NCBI GenBank assembly: GCA_030015575.1
Contig: JASDDO010000028.1
Span: 23,787,154 to 23,851,153 of the forward strand
Length of the DNA stretch: 64,000 nucleotides
Source: Agapanthus africanus
Lineage: Eukaryota; Streptophyta; Magnoliopsida; Asparagales; Amaryllidaceae
Reading direction: 5' to 3'
Part shown: piece by piece, positions 37,685 through 49,853 of the stretch
How the letters are laid out: each line of letters starts with the position of its first letter
Numbering within the stretch: the stretch's first letter is position 1
Notes under the pieces: generated by a model
Told to the model about the DNA's origin: nothing
What the model saw: the letters and a program-made list of their open reading frames with translations, nothing else
Database searches by the model: none
Position numbers and translations under genes: made by a program

Positions 37685-38050
37685 AGTTTGTGTCCTTTTT
37701 GGGTTTTCACAACTCACCAGCAATTCTGCTGTTTTTACTCACGGCGCCCTTTCGGGGTTTCATCCATGCCCATTTTGCTTATGGACATACCGTTTTTTTA
37801 ACAAGATTGCGCACTTTCGGGATTTCACAAACTCGTTGGCAGTCCTGCTGTTTTTACTCACGGCGCATTTTCGTGTTTTCATCTGTGCCCATTTGCTTGT
37901 GGACATGACTTTTTTTAACGATGGAACTCCTGAGAGTAGTTTCTTCACAGATGACCCCTCTGTCTGCCGGTGGGACTTGAGGGTAGCTTCATTGCTGGCA
38001 TAGCTGTGAAGCCAGTAGGGGTGGCTTCATTGCTGGAGTAGCTGTGCAGC
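37685..38050. repeat. Two 110-bp direct repeats and a GGCTTCATTGCTGG repeat
   Basis: The copies 37690-37795 and 37800-37910 share TTCACAA-CTCxxxxGCAxTxCTGCTGTTTTTACTCACGGCGC and TTGCTTxTGGACAT. Next come two copies of GTAGCTTCATTGCTGG...TAGCTGTGxAGCCAGT (37983-38054). Confidence 0.75.
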
Positions 38051-38055
38051 CAGTG

Positions 38056-40281
38056 GTGTATTATGGTTACAGTCTCGTGCCACTTCTAACGCATTCCGTA
38101 CCAATCCATCCCTTTAAAACCCTGTAATGTATTTTGTATTGATTGTGTTTTTTTATAGATGGACGACTTACTGAAACTATGATATCAGTAAACGGAATGT
38201 ATATAAATGGATAGTCATGTAAACGGAGTATATCCATGGTTTGGTTCGATCAATATAGATTGATATAGATTGAATATATGGATTCATGGATTCATGTTGT
38301 ATTGTAGTTTATACTTGAATCATATTCAATTCAGATTGATCAGATTGAGACTCAGTCTGAGTCAGACACTTAAGAAGAAATTGAAGTCCTGAATTAGTTT
38401 TAATGTTATCGGTAACTGCTGCACATGGACGGTAGGATTTGTGTCTTTTTCCAAGACAATTACCATGTTGATAACACCGTTTGTTATATTGTCTAACTTA
38501 GATAGGCAAGCACCCAGATTCTCCGGCTCCCCGAGGCTCAAGAGAATTGGTCCCGCTTAAATCTATGTTTTTAGGGTCTTTATTGTAAATTAGTATAACT
38601 TGAGAGGGTTTTATGTAACAATAGTTTGATATATTTTCAAAATACACCTCAAGTATTTAATTATCGTCTTTATGGTTTTTCATAAATGTATATTTTATTA
38701 AAGTGAAATTTCAAGTAAGTAGAACCTGGTTTTCATTGTATATGGTATTTTAATGAAGAATTGGAATTGTATTGTATTGAAATGGTACTTTCATGTAATT
38801 GTGATTCCTTTGATTTAGAAAACATGGAATATTTGTATAATATATTTAAAATAGATCTTTTGATAATACTCATATATATATTTATATATTTAAGAAAAAT
38901 AAATTTTATTTATTTTGTAGAAATCTCATTTTCTTAAAAATAGCATTAAAAATTCCATCGAGATCGAATGCTCCTTACGGAGGTCTGCATCACGCTCTAC
39001 TAAGCCCGAGGACGTGCGATAACCCGTACCATCCCGATCGGGGTTCCCCAAAATGGGTTGTAGAGGCGTAATTGTAACGAATTAGATAACACTCTTTTTA
39101 AAAGAAACGGTTTTGTTAGTTTAGGGTATTTATTCGTAAAAGCGTATTTCCCATAATCTAGAATTTCAAAGTTCATCGTGCTATTTCCAATATGTATGCT
39201 GTGATGAGGTAGGTTCTTACCTCGTGAGTTTTCTAAAGGAAAATAGAAGTAAATATGTTGAATTATGTCGAAAATGTAAAGTATATAGTATGTTATCGTA
39301 TAAATGCTATAAAAGTTGCATAAAAGATTCTTTTGAGATGAAACTTATTCTAATGTATTTATTTATTTTTATTAAACCTTGTGAGAGAATATGGTATTTT
39401 TTTATTTAAGAAAAATGAAATTTTTAAGGAAAAACGAATCGGAAGTCGGATTAACTCCGCTTCCGACGAGTTTTGAAAAATGAAAGTTTTAAAATAGTAG
39501 GAAAGGAGAGGGGACTTACTGGCTATTTAAGATAGAGGGGAGAAGGGGGAAGCGTAGGGAAGCGTCGCGGCGTCGTTTCGTGGCCGGAAACTCCTCGAAA
39601 TGTCGTTGAAATCTTGCCCTTTGCTAACTCCACTTACACAACTTGGGATATGGAAATTTTATAGTGTTTTGGCAGGGAATTTCTGAATGAGGAGGTGTAA
39701 AATGGAGTGTAGTATTTATAAGGAAAATTAGGGTTTTTGGGTAATGAAGAATGAATTTAAAATGCATTAAAATTTTGGTTTAATTCCACTTTTTAATTAA
39801 CTGTTTATTTTTAATAAAAACAAACAGTACAGGGGTTAAGGGGGGAGTCCAAGAAGTGTGGAGTTGAAGTTTGGAGACCAGCCCCTATGGAAGGGCCGGC
39901 GTCGCCGGGCCAGAAAGTGATCTCATCGGTTGGATGGGGGAGTCGGGTGATGGGATTGCTGCCACGTGCCTCCGTCGCTTCGACTAGCCTATTGCACATG
40001 TTTGTTTATTCTATGACTTTTCGTTTTATGTGTAGTGCACGTATAAACCTTTGGGCTTATAAAATATTAAAAGAAAAATACAATAAAAATATATGTGGCT
40101 GGGGGGATTCGATCACAAGGGCTACGTCACTGCAGTGCAAGCCTTTACCAATGAGCTACAAGCTATTTCTTGCTGTTCAAAAGCAAATCAAATACTTATA
40201 GTGTACACAGGATTGCAAATACTCCATTTGTACATTAACTTTTAAATAAATTTCTGTACATTGAAATTGGAGTTGTTTACA
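38056..40281 (-). repeat. Tekay-like LTR copy a (partial)
   Basis: On the minus strand this starts TGTAAACAACTCCAATTTC, right after chromodomain remains. It carries the tRNA-like segment (40096-40172), the CCATTTTGGGGAACCCC block (39040-39060) and TTGAGCCTCGGGGAGCC (38527-38543). Confidence 0.85.
40096..40172 (-). ncRNA. tRNA-like segment in Tekay LTR copy a
   Basis: The minus strand reads TAGCTCATTGGTAAAG (A box) and then GATCGAATCC (a perfect B-box match GWTCRANNC). Sister copies lie at 42785-42862 and 49674-49748 with the same boxes. Pairing of an acceptor stem is not seen. Confidence 0.55.
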
Positions 40282-40480
40282 AATAAATGAGGGTATCTTG
40301 CACGCATGTCGTCCTCACGTTCCCATGTTAATTCTCCTGATGAATCTTTTCTCCACATCACTCGAACCAAGTTGACTATAGAGCTCTGAACGAAGAAGAA
40401 GGAAGGAAGGTTCATATCGAACGTGCATTGATTATAGAGCTCTGAACGAAGTAACTATAAAGAACAGGTATCCACTCCGG
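40282..40480. mobile_element. Joint fragment: chromodomain end (-) and RT piece (+)
   Basis: The minus strand at 40282-40370 encodes the C-terminal chromodomain pattern of Tekay integrases (VRVMWRKDSSGELTWERED then MRARYPHLF). The adjacent plus-strand piece 40371-40480 is an RT fragment ([15 protein letters not shown]). It holds two copies of ATAGAGCTCTGAACGAAG. The piece ends abruptly at an LTR tail. Confidence 0.85.
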
Positions 40481-42973
40481 CTCGATTTCCAGTGAGTCCA
40501 ATCCACCTGAAAACATTCCAAAGAAAGAAGAAAAGGAATGCCGTCAGCGAACAATCGCTCAGTAAGTCCCAAAGATGAGTAGAGATAGAATAGACAGAAA
40601 GAGAATATAACTAGTAATATTGGATTATAATGTTAACACGGTTGTTTGTAGCTTGGTACAGAATATGTCAGTGAATACGAGAGGAGTCCCACTATCCGGA
40701 GACTAAGGTATACGGAGCACAAGGAACCATTCAGCCACGGTATAACGGTAATGGATATTCAGGTTGGGTGTATTATGGTTACAGTCTCGTGCCACTTCTA
40801 ACGCATTCCGTACCAATCTATCCCTTTAAACCCCGTAATGTATTTTGTATTGATTATGTTGTTTTGTTATATAGATGGATGACTTGCCGAAACCATAATA
40901 TCAGTAAACGGAATGTATATAAATGGATAGTCATGTAAACGGAGTATATCCATGGTTCGGTTCGGTCAATATAGATTGAATAAACGGATTCATGGATTCA
41001 TGTTATATTGTAGTTTATACTTGAATCCTATTTAAGTCAGATTGATCAGAATGAGACTCGGTCTGAATCAGATACTTAAAAAGAAATTGAAGTCCTGAAT
41101 TGGTTTTGATTTTATCTGTAACTGCTGCACATGGACGGCAGGATTTGTGTCTTTTTCCAAAACAATTACCGCCATTTGTTAGATTGTATACCTTAGATTG
41201 GCAAGCACATACATTCTCCGGATCCCCGAGGCTCAAGAGAATTGGTCCCGCTTAAACCTATGTTTACTGGGGTCCTTATTGTAAATTGGTATAACTTGAG
41301 TGGGGTTTATGTAAAACTAGTTTAATATATTTTTAAAATACATCTCAAGTATTTAATTATCATCTTTATGATTTTTTATAGATGTATATTTTATAAAAGT
41401 GAAATTTCTAGTAAGTAGAACCTAGTTTTCATTGTATATGGTATCTTAATGAAGAATTGGAATTGTATTGTATTGAAATGGTACTTTCATGTAATTGTGA
41501 TTCCTTTGATTTAGAAAACATGGAATATTTGTATAATATATTTAAAATAGATCTTTTGATAATACTCATATATATATTTATATATTTGAGAAAATTAAAT
41601 TTTATTTATTTTGTAGAAATCTCATTTTCTTAAAAATAGCATTAAAAATTTCATCGAGATCGAATGCTCCTTACGGAGGTCTGCATCTCGCTCTACTAGG
41701 CCCGAGTACGTGCGATAACCCACACCATCCCGATCGTGGTTCCCCAAAATGGGTTGTAGAGGCGTAATTATAAGGAATTAGCTAACACTCCTTTTTAAAA
41801 AAATGGTTTTGTAGGTTTTGGGTATTTATTCGTAAAAGCGTATTTCCCATAATCTAGAATTTCAAAGTTCATCGTGCTATGTCCAATATTTATGTTGTGA
41901 TGAGGTAGGTTCTTACCTCGTGAGTTTTCTAAAGGTAATAGAAGTAAATATGTTGAATTATGTCGAAATGTAAAGTATATGGTATTTTACCGTATAAATG
42001 CTATAAAAGTTGCATAAAAAATTCTTTTGAGATGAAACTTGTTCAACTATGTTTATTTATTTTTATTAAACCTTATGAGAGAATATGGTATTTTATTATC
42101 TAAGAAAAATGCAATTTTTAAGGAAAAACGAATCGGAAGTCGAATTAACTCTGCTTCCGACGAGTTTTGAAAAATGAAAGTTTTAAAATAGTCGGAAAGG
42201 AGAGGGGACTTACCGGCTATTTAAGATAGAGGGGAGAAGGAGGAAGCGTAGGGAAGCATCAGGGCGCCGTTTCGTGGCCGGAAACTCCTCAAAACGTCAT
42301 CGGAATCTTGCCCTTTGCTACCTCCACTTACACAACTTGGGACTTGGAAATTTTATAGAGTTTGGCAGGGAATTTCTGAGTGGGTAGGAGTAAAATGGAG
42401 TGTCGTATTTATAGGGAAAATTAGGATTTTGGGGTAATGAAGAATGAATTAAAAATTCATTAATGTTTTGGTTTAATGCCACTTTTTAATTCACTGTTTA
42501 TTTTTAATAAAAACAAACAGTACGGGGTTAAGGGGGGAGGCCAAGGGGTGTGGAGTTGAAGTTTGGGAACAAACCCCTACGGAAGGGCTGGCGTCGCCTG
42601 GCCAGAGAGTGATCTCGCCGGTTGGATGGGGGAGTTGGGCGATAGGATTGCTGCCACGTGTCTCTGTCGTTTCGACTAGCCTATCACATATGTTTGTTTA
42701 TTCTGTGACTTTTCGTTTTACGTGTAGTGCACGTGTAAACTTTTGGGCTTTTAAAAGATTAAAAGAAAAATACAATAAAAATATATGTGGCTGGGGGGAT
42801 TTGATCACAAGGGCTACGTCACAGCAGTGCAAGATTTTACCAATGAGCTACAAGCTATTTCTTGCTATTCAAAAGCAAATCAAATACTTATAGTGTACAC
42901 AGGATTGCAAATACTCCATTTGTACATTAACTTTTAAATAATTTTCTGTACATTGAAATTGGAGTTATTTATA
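40481..42973 (-). repeat. Tekay-like LTR copy b (nearly full)
   Basis: Begins at the left with CTCGATTTCCAGTGAGTCC and the GAACAATCGCTCAGTAAGTCC block. It runs through the same landmarks as copy a and ends by the tRNA-like segment (42785-42862). Copy b closely resembles copy a over shared parts, including the AT-rich region TAATACTCATATATATATTT. Confidence 0.85.
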
Positions 42974-43170
42974 AATAAATGAGGGTATCTTGTATGCATG
43001 TCGTCCTCACTTTCCCATGTTTATTCTCCTGATGAATCTTTTCTCCACATCACTCGAACCAAGTTGATATAGAGCTCTGAGCGAAGAAGAAGGAAGAAAG
43101 GTTCATATCGAACGTGCATTGATTATAGAGCTCTGAACGAAGTAACTATAAAGAACAAGTATCCACTTCT
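42974..43170. mobile_element. Second joint fragment: chromodomain end (-) and RT piece (+)
   Basis: The same arrangement and breakpoints as 40282-40480: chromodomain end on the minus strand, then an RT piece on the plus strand joined to an LTR tail at the same LTR position. This marks a tandem duplication of about 2.7 kb. Confidence 0.85.
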
Positions 43171-44220
43171 GCTAGATTTCCAGTGAGTCCGATCCACCTG
43201 AAAACATTCCAAATAAAGAAGAAAAGTAATGCCGTCAGCGAACAATCGCTCAGTAAGTCCCAAAGATGAGTAGAGATAGAATAGAGAGAAAGAGAATATA
43301 ACTAGTAATATTGGATTATAATGTTAACACGGTTGTTTGTAGCTTGGTACAGAATATGCCGGTGTATACGAGAGGAGTGCCACTATCCGGAGATTAAGGT
43401 ATACGGAGCACAAGGAACCGTTCAACCACGGTTCAACGGTAATGGATATTCAGGTTGGGTGTATTATGGTTACAGTCTCATGCCACTTTTAACACATTCC
43501 GTACCAATCTACCACTTTAAAACCCCGCAATGTCTTTTGTATTGATTGTGTTGTTTTTTTATGTAGATGGATGACTTGCCGAAACCATGATATCAGTAAA
43601 TGGAATGGATATAAATGGATAGTCATGTAAACGGAGTATATCCATGGTTCGGTTCGGTCAATATAGATTGAATAGACGGATTCATGGATTCATGTTGTAT
43701 TGTAGTTTATACTTGAATCATATTCAAGTCAGATTGATCAGATTGAGACTCGGTCTGAGTCGGACACTTAAAAAGAAATTGAAGTCTTGAATTAGTTTTG
43801 ATGTTATCGGTAACTGTTGCACATGGACGACAGGATTTGTATCTTTTTCCAAGACAATTACCACCGTTTGTTAGATTATATACCTTAGATAGGCAAGCAC
43901 CCACATTGTCCGGATCCCCGAGGCTCAAGGGAATTGGTCCCGCTTAAACCTATACTTACTAGGGTCCTTATTGTAAATTGGTATAACTTGAGGGGGTTTT
44001 ATGTAAAAATAGTTTGATATATTTTCAAAATATATCTCAAGTATTTAATTATCGTCTTTATAGTTTTTTATAGATGTATATTTTATAAAAGTGAAATTTC
44101 TAGTAAGTAAAACTTAGGTTTCATTGTATATAGTATTTTAATGAAGAATTGGAATTGTATTGTATTGAAATGGTACTTTCATGTAATTGTGATTCCTTTG
44201 ATTTAGAAAACATGGAATAT
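43171..44220 (-). repeat. Tekay-like LTR copy c (partial)
   Basis: Matches the left part of copy b from GATTTCCAGTGAGTCCGATC to AGAAAACATGGAATAT, where it meets the integrase C-terminal region at 44221. Confidence 0.85.
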
Positions 44221-47200
44221 TCTTTCCCTGATATTGCGAACTACATCGACTGTTGCTATTATCATCTCAGGTCCAAGAAGTTCTCTATCTCCGATGTCGT
44301 CCCAACTTAATAGCGATCGACACTTCCTTCCATATAAAACTGCAAATGATGTCATTCCTATACTTGCTTAGTAGTTGTTGTTGTATGAAAACTCCATAAG
44401 ATGTATGTGATCTTTGCACGATCCTCTAAAGTCTAGCATATATGCTCTGAGCACATCTTCTAAGATCTGAATAGTTCGCTCAGACTGGCCATCTGTTTGT
44501 GGATGATAAGCTATGCTGAAGTTCAGACTTGTTCCCAAGCTAGCTTGCAGACTTTGCCAAAATTGCGATCGAAATCTGGTGTCACGATTGGAGACAATGC
44601 AAACCGGTACTCCATGTAATCTCACGATTTCTTCCATGTACATCTTTGCTAGTGTCTCAGTAGATTGGCCAACTCGAAAGGGAAAAAAGTGAGCCGACTT
44701 TGTGAGTCGATCCACAATAACCCATACCGCGTCGTTACCCTTCATGCAGCGAGGAAGTGAAGTCACGAAATCCATTGTGATGTGTTGCCACTTCCATTCT
44801 GGGATAGGTAACGGTTGAATTAAACCAGCAGTCTTCTGATATTCAACCTTTATTTGCTGACACACTAAGCATTTAGCGACTCTTCTGGCTAGTTCACGCT
44901 GCATTCCATGCCACCAGTAATTTTGACGCAGATCTTTATATATCTTTGTACCTCCAGGGTGTACTGAATAAGAAGAGCTGTAAGCTTCTTTCATCAACTC
45001 TTCTCGCACAGAACCTTTTGGTATATACAACCTACTGCCGTATCTCAAAAATCCGTCTTCATATATGATGAAGTCTGTTCTAAGTCCGCTTTCTACTTGT
45101 TATCTGATCTTTTGCAACTTAGCATCACTTGCTTGAGCTGCTTTGATCTGATTGACAATGGTAGATTAAACTTATAAGTTCATCAAACTTGAAGCGTTAC
45201 CTAGCATGATCACTTCAATCTCCATCTGATGCAAATCTTATTGAAGCTTCTTCTGTGTGGTGAGATTCAATGCTAATGGTTGGTTACTAAGTGCATCAGG
45301 TACTACATTCATCTTCCCTGGATGATATTGTAGGTTGATGTCGAAGTCTGTCATAAGTTCTAACCATCTTCTCTATCGCATATTCTACTCTTTCTGAGTA
45401 AACACATTTCAGACTCTTTTGATCTGTGTATATGTCCACTCGTTCACCAAGAAGATAATGGCGCCAAATCTTGAGTGCGAAGATAACGGCCGCCAACTCC
45501 AAATCATGCGTCGGATAATTGCGCTCATGAATCTTCAGCTGTCTTGAAGCATAAGCTACAACTTTACCGTGCTGATGTAGAACACATCCTAATCTCTTAC
45601 CGGATGCATCGCAATACACTTCGAAACCTCCAGATTGGTCCAGTATGACAAGTATAGGTGCCGATGTCAATCTTGACTTGAGTTCTACGAAAGTTTGTTC
45701 GCATGCTTCTGACCACACGAGTTCTTCATCTTTACATGTGAGCTTGGTCAGGGGTGTTGCAATTTTCGAAAATCCTTCAATGAACCTTATGTAATATCCT
45801 GCTAAACCCAAGAAACTTCGAATGTCCTTCACTGACTTCGGTGTCGGCCATTCGCTTACTGCTGATACTTTTGCTGGATCTACAGAGATTCCATCGCCTG
45901 ATACAATACGTCTGAGAAAACCGACTTGATCAAGCCAAAACTCGCACTTGCTGTACTTGGCGTAGATTTGATGTTGTCGTAGAGTCTCCATGACAATTCG
46001 TAGGTGCTCGGCATGTTCTTTCCGACTCGTAGAATACACCAAGATATCGTTGATGAAGATAACAACAAACATGTCTAGGTACTCCCGGAAAACTTGATTC
46101 ATTAGGTTCTTGAATATTGCTGGTGTGTTGGTCACTCCGAATGGCATCACTAGAAATTCGTAATGACCATAGCGAGTTCTAAAAGCCGTTTTATGGATAT
46201 CAGATTCTTTGACTTTCACCTGATGATAATTCGAACGAAGATCTAATTTGGAGAAAACGCAAGATCCACTTAGCTGATCGAACAGATCGTCGATGCATGG
46301 GAGTGGATACTTATTCTTTATAGTTACTTCGTTCAAAGCTCTATAATCAACGCACATTCGATATGGACATTCTTTCTTCTTCACAAGTAGAACTGGCGAT
46401 CTCTAACTTGAAATGCTGGGACGAATCCATCTTTTCGTCAATAATTCTTCCAATTGAGTACGGACTTCTTTCAAACATTCAGGGCTTAACCGATACGGTA
46501 CTTTGATCACCGGTTGTGCTCCATGTACTAAATCAATGCTGAATTCAAGAACTCGATCTGGAGGCAAACCTGATATGTCTTCAGGAAATACATCATCGAA
46601 CTCGCAAACTATCTCTGGCTTCGATCCTTCCTCCGCTTGAAGTGTTGCGATCACTGTCTTCCTCGATTTTTCCTTGTATGTGCTTGGCTCTAGGGTATGG
46701 TCTCCACTTTTGAAATAAAAGACCGGATGTTCTGGAATCTCAAACACTACCCTCCTTTGACGACGGTCGATGGTAGCGTAAAAAGTTCCGAGCCAATCCA
46801 TACCCAAAACGACATCAAAATTCGGTATGTCCAACACCTTAAAGTCAGCATAGAATTCTCTACTGCAGACGACCACTGGACAGAGGTCATATCCCATTAT
46901 TGCCTTTAGAACACCGTTCCCTGAACTGACATTCCAGCTGGATACGAAAGGTTTGACTGGAATCGCATGAGTTCGGACGAACCGTTGCGACATAAAACAA
47001 TGAGATCCTCCAGTATCGAAGAGTGCTAATGCAGGAAGTGAGGCTACTAAGATGGTACCTAAATTATGTGGGATAGGTTTTAAGTATGAGGAAAAGATAC
47101 ATAGGTATGTATATAGACTAAAAGAAAGTTTGAAAGGAAAGTGTTACCAGTGATGACTTGGCCAGTGGCTTCAGCTTCTTCCACAGTCATTGTGAAAGCC

Positions 47201-47336
47201 TGTTGCCTCGGTACATTCCTCATTGCTGGGGGAGCATTCCGTTGTCCGTTCCTTCGTACTTGAGGTACGTTCCGTTGAGCTTGATGGAACTGACGAAGAG
47301 GAGGTGCAGTCGGTCCACGAGGAGGTATGTATGGAG
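44221..47336 (-). mobile_element. Tekay-like gag tail, protease, RT, RNase H, integrase (broken)
   Basis: On the minus strand, in order: gag tail (47148-47336), a GT...AG interval (47059-47147), protease with FDTGGSHCF and VLGMDWLG (46700-47050), RT (46000-46600) with [25 protein letters not shown] and [10 protein letters not shown], RNase H with [16 protein letters not shown] and [11 protein letters not shown] (45400-45650), integrase zinc finger (HPGGTKIYKDLRQNYWW, CLVCQQIK) and core (WVIVDRLTKSAHF, YHPQTDGQSERTIQ) at 44368-45048, then the GPEMI region to 44221. The chromovirus Tekay type is clear from sequence. It is the fullest pol in the window, broken in a few places. Confidence 0.93.
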
Positions 47337-49853
47337 CTCGATTTCCAGTGAGTCCGATCCACCTGACAACATTTCAAAGAAAGAAGAAAAGGAATGTCGT
47401 CAGCAAACAATCGCTCGGTAAGTCCCAAATATGTATAAAGATAGAATAAACATAAAGAGAATATAACTAGTAATGTTGGATTATAATGTTAACACGGTTG
47501 TTTGTAGTTTGGTACAGAATATGCCAGTATATACGAGAGGTGTCCCACTATCCGGAGACTAAGGTATACGGAGCACAAGGAGCCGTTCAGCCACAGTACA
47601 ACAATAATGGATATTCAGGTTGGGTGTATTATGGTTACAGTCTCATGCCACTTCTAACACATTCCGTACCAATCTACCCCTTTAAAACCATGTAATGTCT
47701 TTTGTATTGATTGTGTTGTTTTGTTATATAGATAGATGACTTGCCGGAATAATGATATCAGTAAACGGAATGGATATAAATGGATATTCATGTAAATGGA
47801 GTATATCTATGGTTCGGTTCGGTCAATATAGATTGATATAGATTGAATAGACGGATTCATGGATTCATGTTGTATTGTAGTTTATACTTGAATCATATTC
47901 AAGTCATATTGATCATATTGAGACTCAGTCTGAGTCGGATGCTTAAAAAGAAATTGAAGTCCTGAATTAGTTTTGATATTATCGGTAACTGTTGTACATG
48001 GACGACCGGATTTGTGTTTTTTTCCAAGACAATTACCGTGTTGATAATACCGTTTGTTAGATTGTCTACCTTAGATAGGCAAGCACCCACATTCTCCGTC
48101 TCCCCGAGGCTCAAAAGAATTGGTCCCGCTTAAACCTATGTTTACTAGGGTCCTTATTGTAAATTAGTATAACTTGAGGGGGTTTTATGTAAAAATAGTT
48201 TGATATATTTTCAAAATACAGCTCAAGTATTTAATTATCGTCTGTATGGTTTTTCATAGATGTATATTTTATAAAAGTGAAATTTCTAGTGAGTAGAACC
48301 TAGTTTTTATTGTATATGGTATTTTAATGAAGAATTGGAATTGTATTGTATTGAAATGGTACTTTCATGTAATTGTGATTTCTTTGATTTAGAAAACATG
48401 GAATATTTGTATAATATATTTAAAATAGATGTTTTGGTAATACTCATATATATATTTATATATTTAATAAAAATAAATTTTATTTATTTTGTAGAAATCT
48501 CATTTTCTTAAAAATAGTATTAAAAATTCCATCGAGATCGAATGCTCTTTACGGAGGTCTGCTTCTCGCTTTACTAGGCCCGAGAAAATGCGATAACCCG
48601 CACCATCCCGATCGGAGTTCCTCAAAATGGGTTGTAGAGGCGCAATTGCACGGAATTAGATAACACTATTTTTAAAGAAAACAATTTATAAGTTTAGGGT
48701 ATTTATTCGTAAAAGCGTATTTCTCATAATCTAGATTTTCAAAGTTCATCATGCTATGTCCAATATGTGTGTTGTGATGAGATAAGTTCTTACCTCGTGA
48801 GTTTTCTAAATGTAATACAAGTAAATATGTTGAATTATGTCAAAATGTAAAGTATATAGTATTTTACCATATAAATGCTATAAAATTTGCATAAAAGATT
48901 TTTTTTTGAGATGAAACCTGTTCTAATGTGTTTATTTATTTTTATTAAACCTTATGAGAGAACATGGTATTTTTTTATTTAAGAAAAATAAAATTTTTAA
49001 GGAAAAACGACTCGGAAGTCGGATTAACTCCGCTTCCGACGAGTTTTGAAAAATGAAAGTTTTTAAATAGTAAGAGAGGAAGGAAGAGGGGACTTACTGG
49101 ATATTTAAGATAGAGGGGAGAAGGGGGAAGCATAGGGAAGCGTCGGGGCATGGTTTCGTGGCCGGAAACTCCTCGAAACGTCGTTGGAATCTTGCCCTTT
49201 GCTAACTCCACTTGCACAACTTGGGACTTTGAAATTTTATAGAGTTTTGGCAGGGAATTTCTGAGTTAGTAGGTGTAAAATGGAGTATGGTATTTATATG
49301 GAAAATTAAGGTTTTGGGTAGTGAAGAATGAATTAAAAATGCATTAAAATTTTGGTTTAATGCCACATTTTAATTCACCGTTCATTTTTAATAAAAACAA
49401 ACAGTACAGGGGTTAAAGGGGGAGGCCAAGGGGTGTGTAGTTGAAGTTTGGGGACCAAACCCTACGGAGGGGCCGGCGTCGCCAGGCCAGAGAATGATCT
49501 CGCCGGTTGGATGGGGGAGTTGGGTGATGGGATTGCTGCCACGTTTTTCCATCGCTTCAACTACCATATTGCACATGTTTGTTTATTCTGTGACTTTTCA
49601 TTTTACGTGTAGTGCACGTGTAAACCTTTGGGCTTCTTAAAGATTAAAAGAAAAATACAATAAAAATTATGTGGCTGGGGGGATTCGATCACAAGGGCTA
49701 CGTCACTGCAGTGCAAAACTTTACCAATGAGCTACAAGCTATTTCTTGTTCAAAAGCAAATCAAATACTTATAGCGTACACAAAATTGCAAATACTCCAT
49801 TTGTACATTAACTTTTAAATAATTTTCTGTACATTAAAATTATAGTTGTTACA
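47337..49853 (-). repeat. Tekay-like LTR copy d (partial)
   Basis: Its LTR tail breakpoint (CTCGATTTCCAGTGAGTCC) is the same as in copies b and c, but here it is joined to gag. The tRNA-like segment lies at 49674-49748. The LTR start at 49853 borders Tat-like gag sequence. Confidence 0.85.

Larger units (their letters stand above)
34473..38055 (-). mobile_element. Non-coding, repeat-rich 3' internal region of the Tat-like element
   Basis: This lies between the 3' LTR and the mosaic block. It has no credible coding pattern; open stretches such as 36553-37019 are low-complexity. It holds four kinds of structured repeats, listed separately. A long non-coding region between pol and the 3' LTR is typical of Tat/Ogre elements, which supports the assignment. 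Confidence 0.7.
38056..49853 (-). mobile_element. Mosaic Tekay-like chromovirus block inside the Tat element
   Basis: Four LTR copies of one family and one pol body lie in the same orientation. From the right they are LTR 47337-49853, gag-tail to integrase 44221-47336, LTR 43171-44220, a joint fragment 42974-43170, LTR 40481-42973, a second joint fragment 40282-40480, and LTR 38056-40281. The outer right end reads TGTAACAACTATAATTTT on the minus strand. No target duplication can be matched. The block is broken and rearranged by duplication. Confidence 0.88.

Noticed and set aside
40096-40172. Functional tRNA gene
   Set aside because: A and B boxes are present, but no paired acceptor stem or credible anticodon arm can be drawn, and the segment recurs in all LTR copies.
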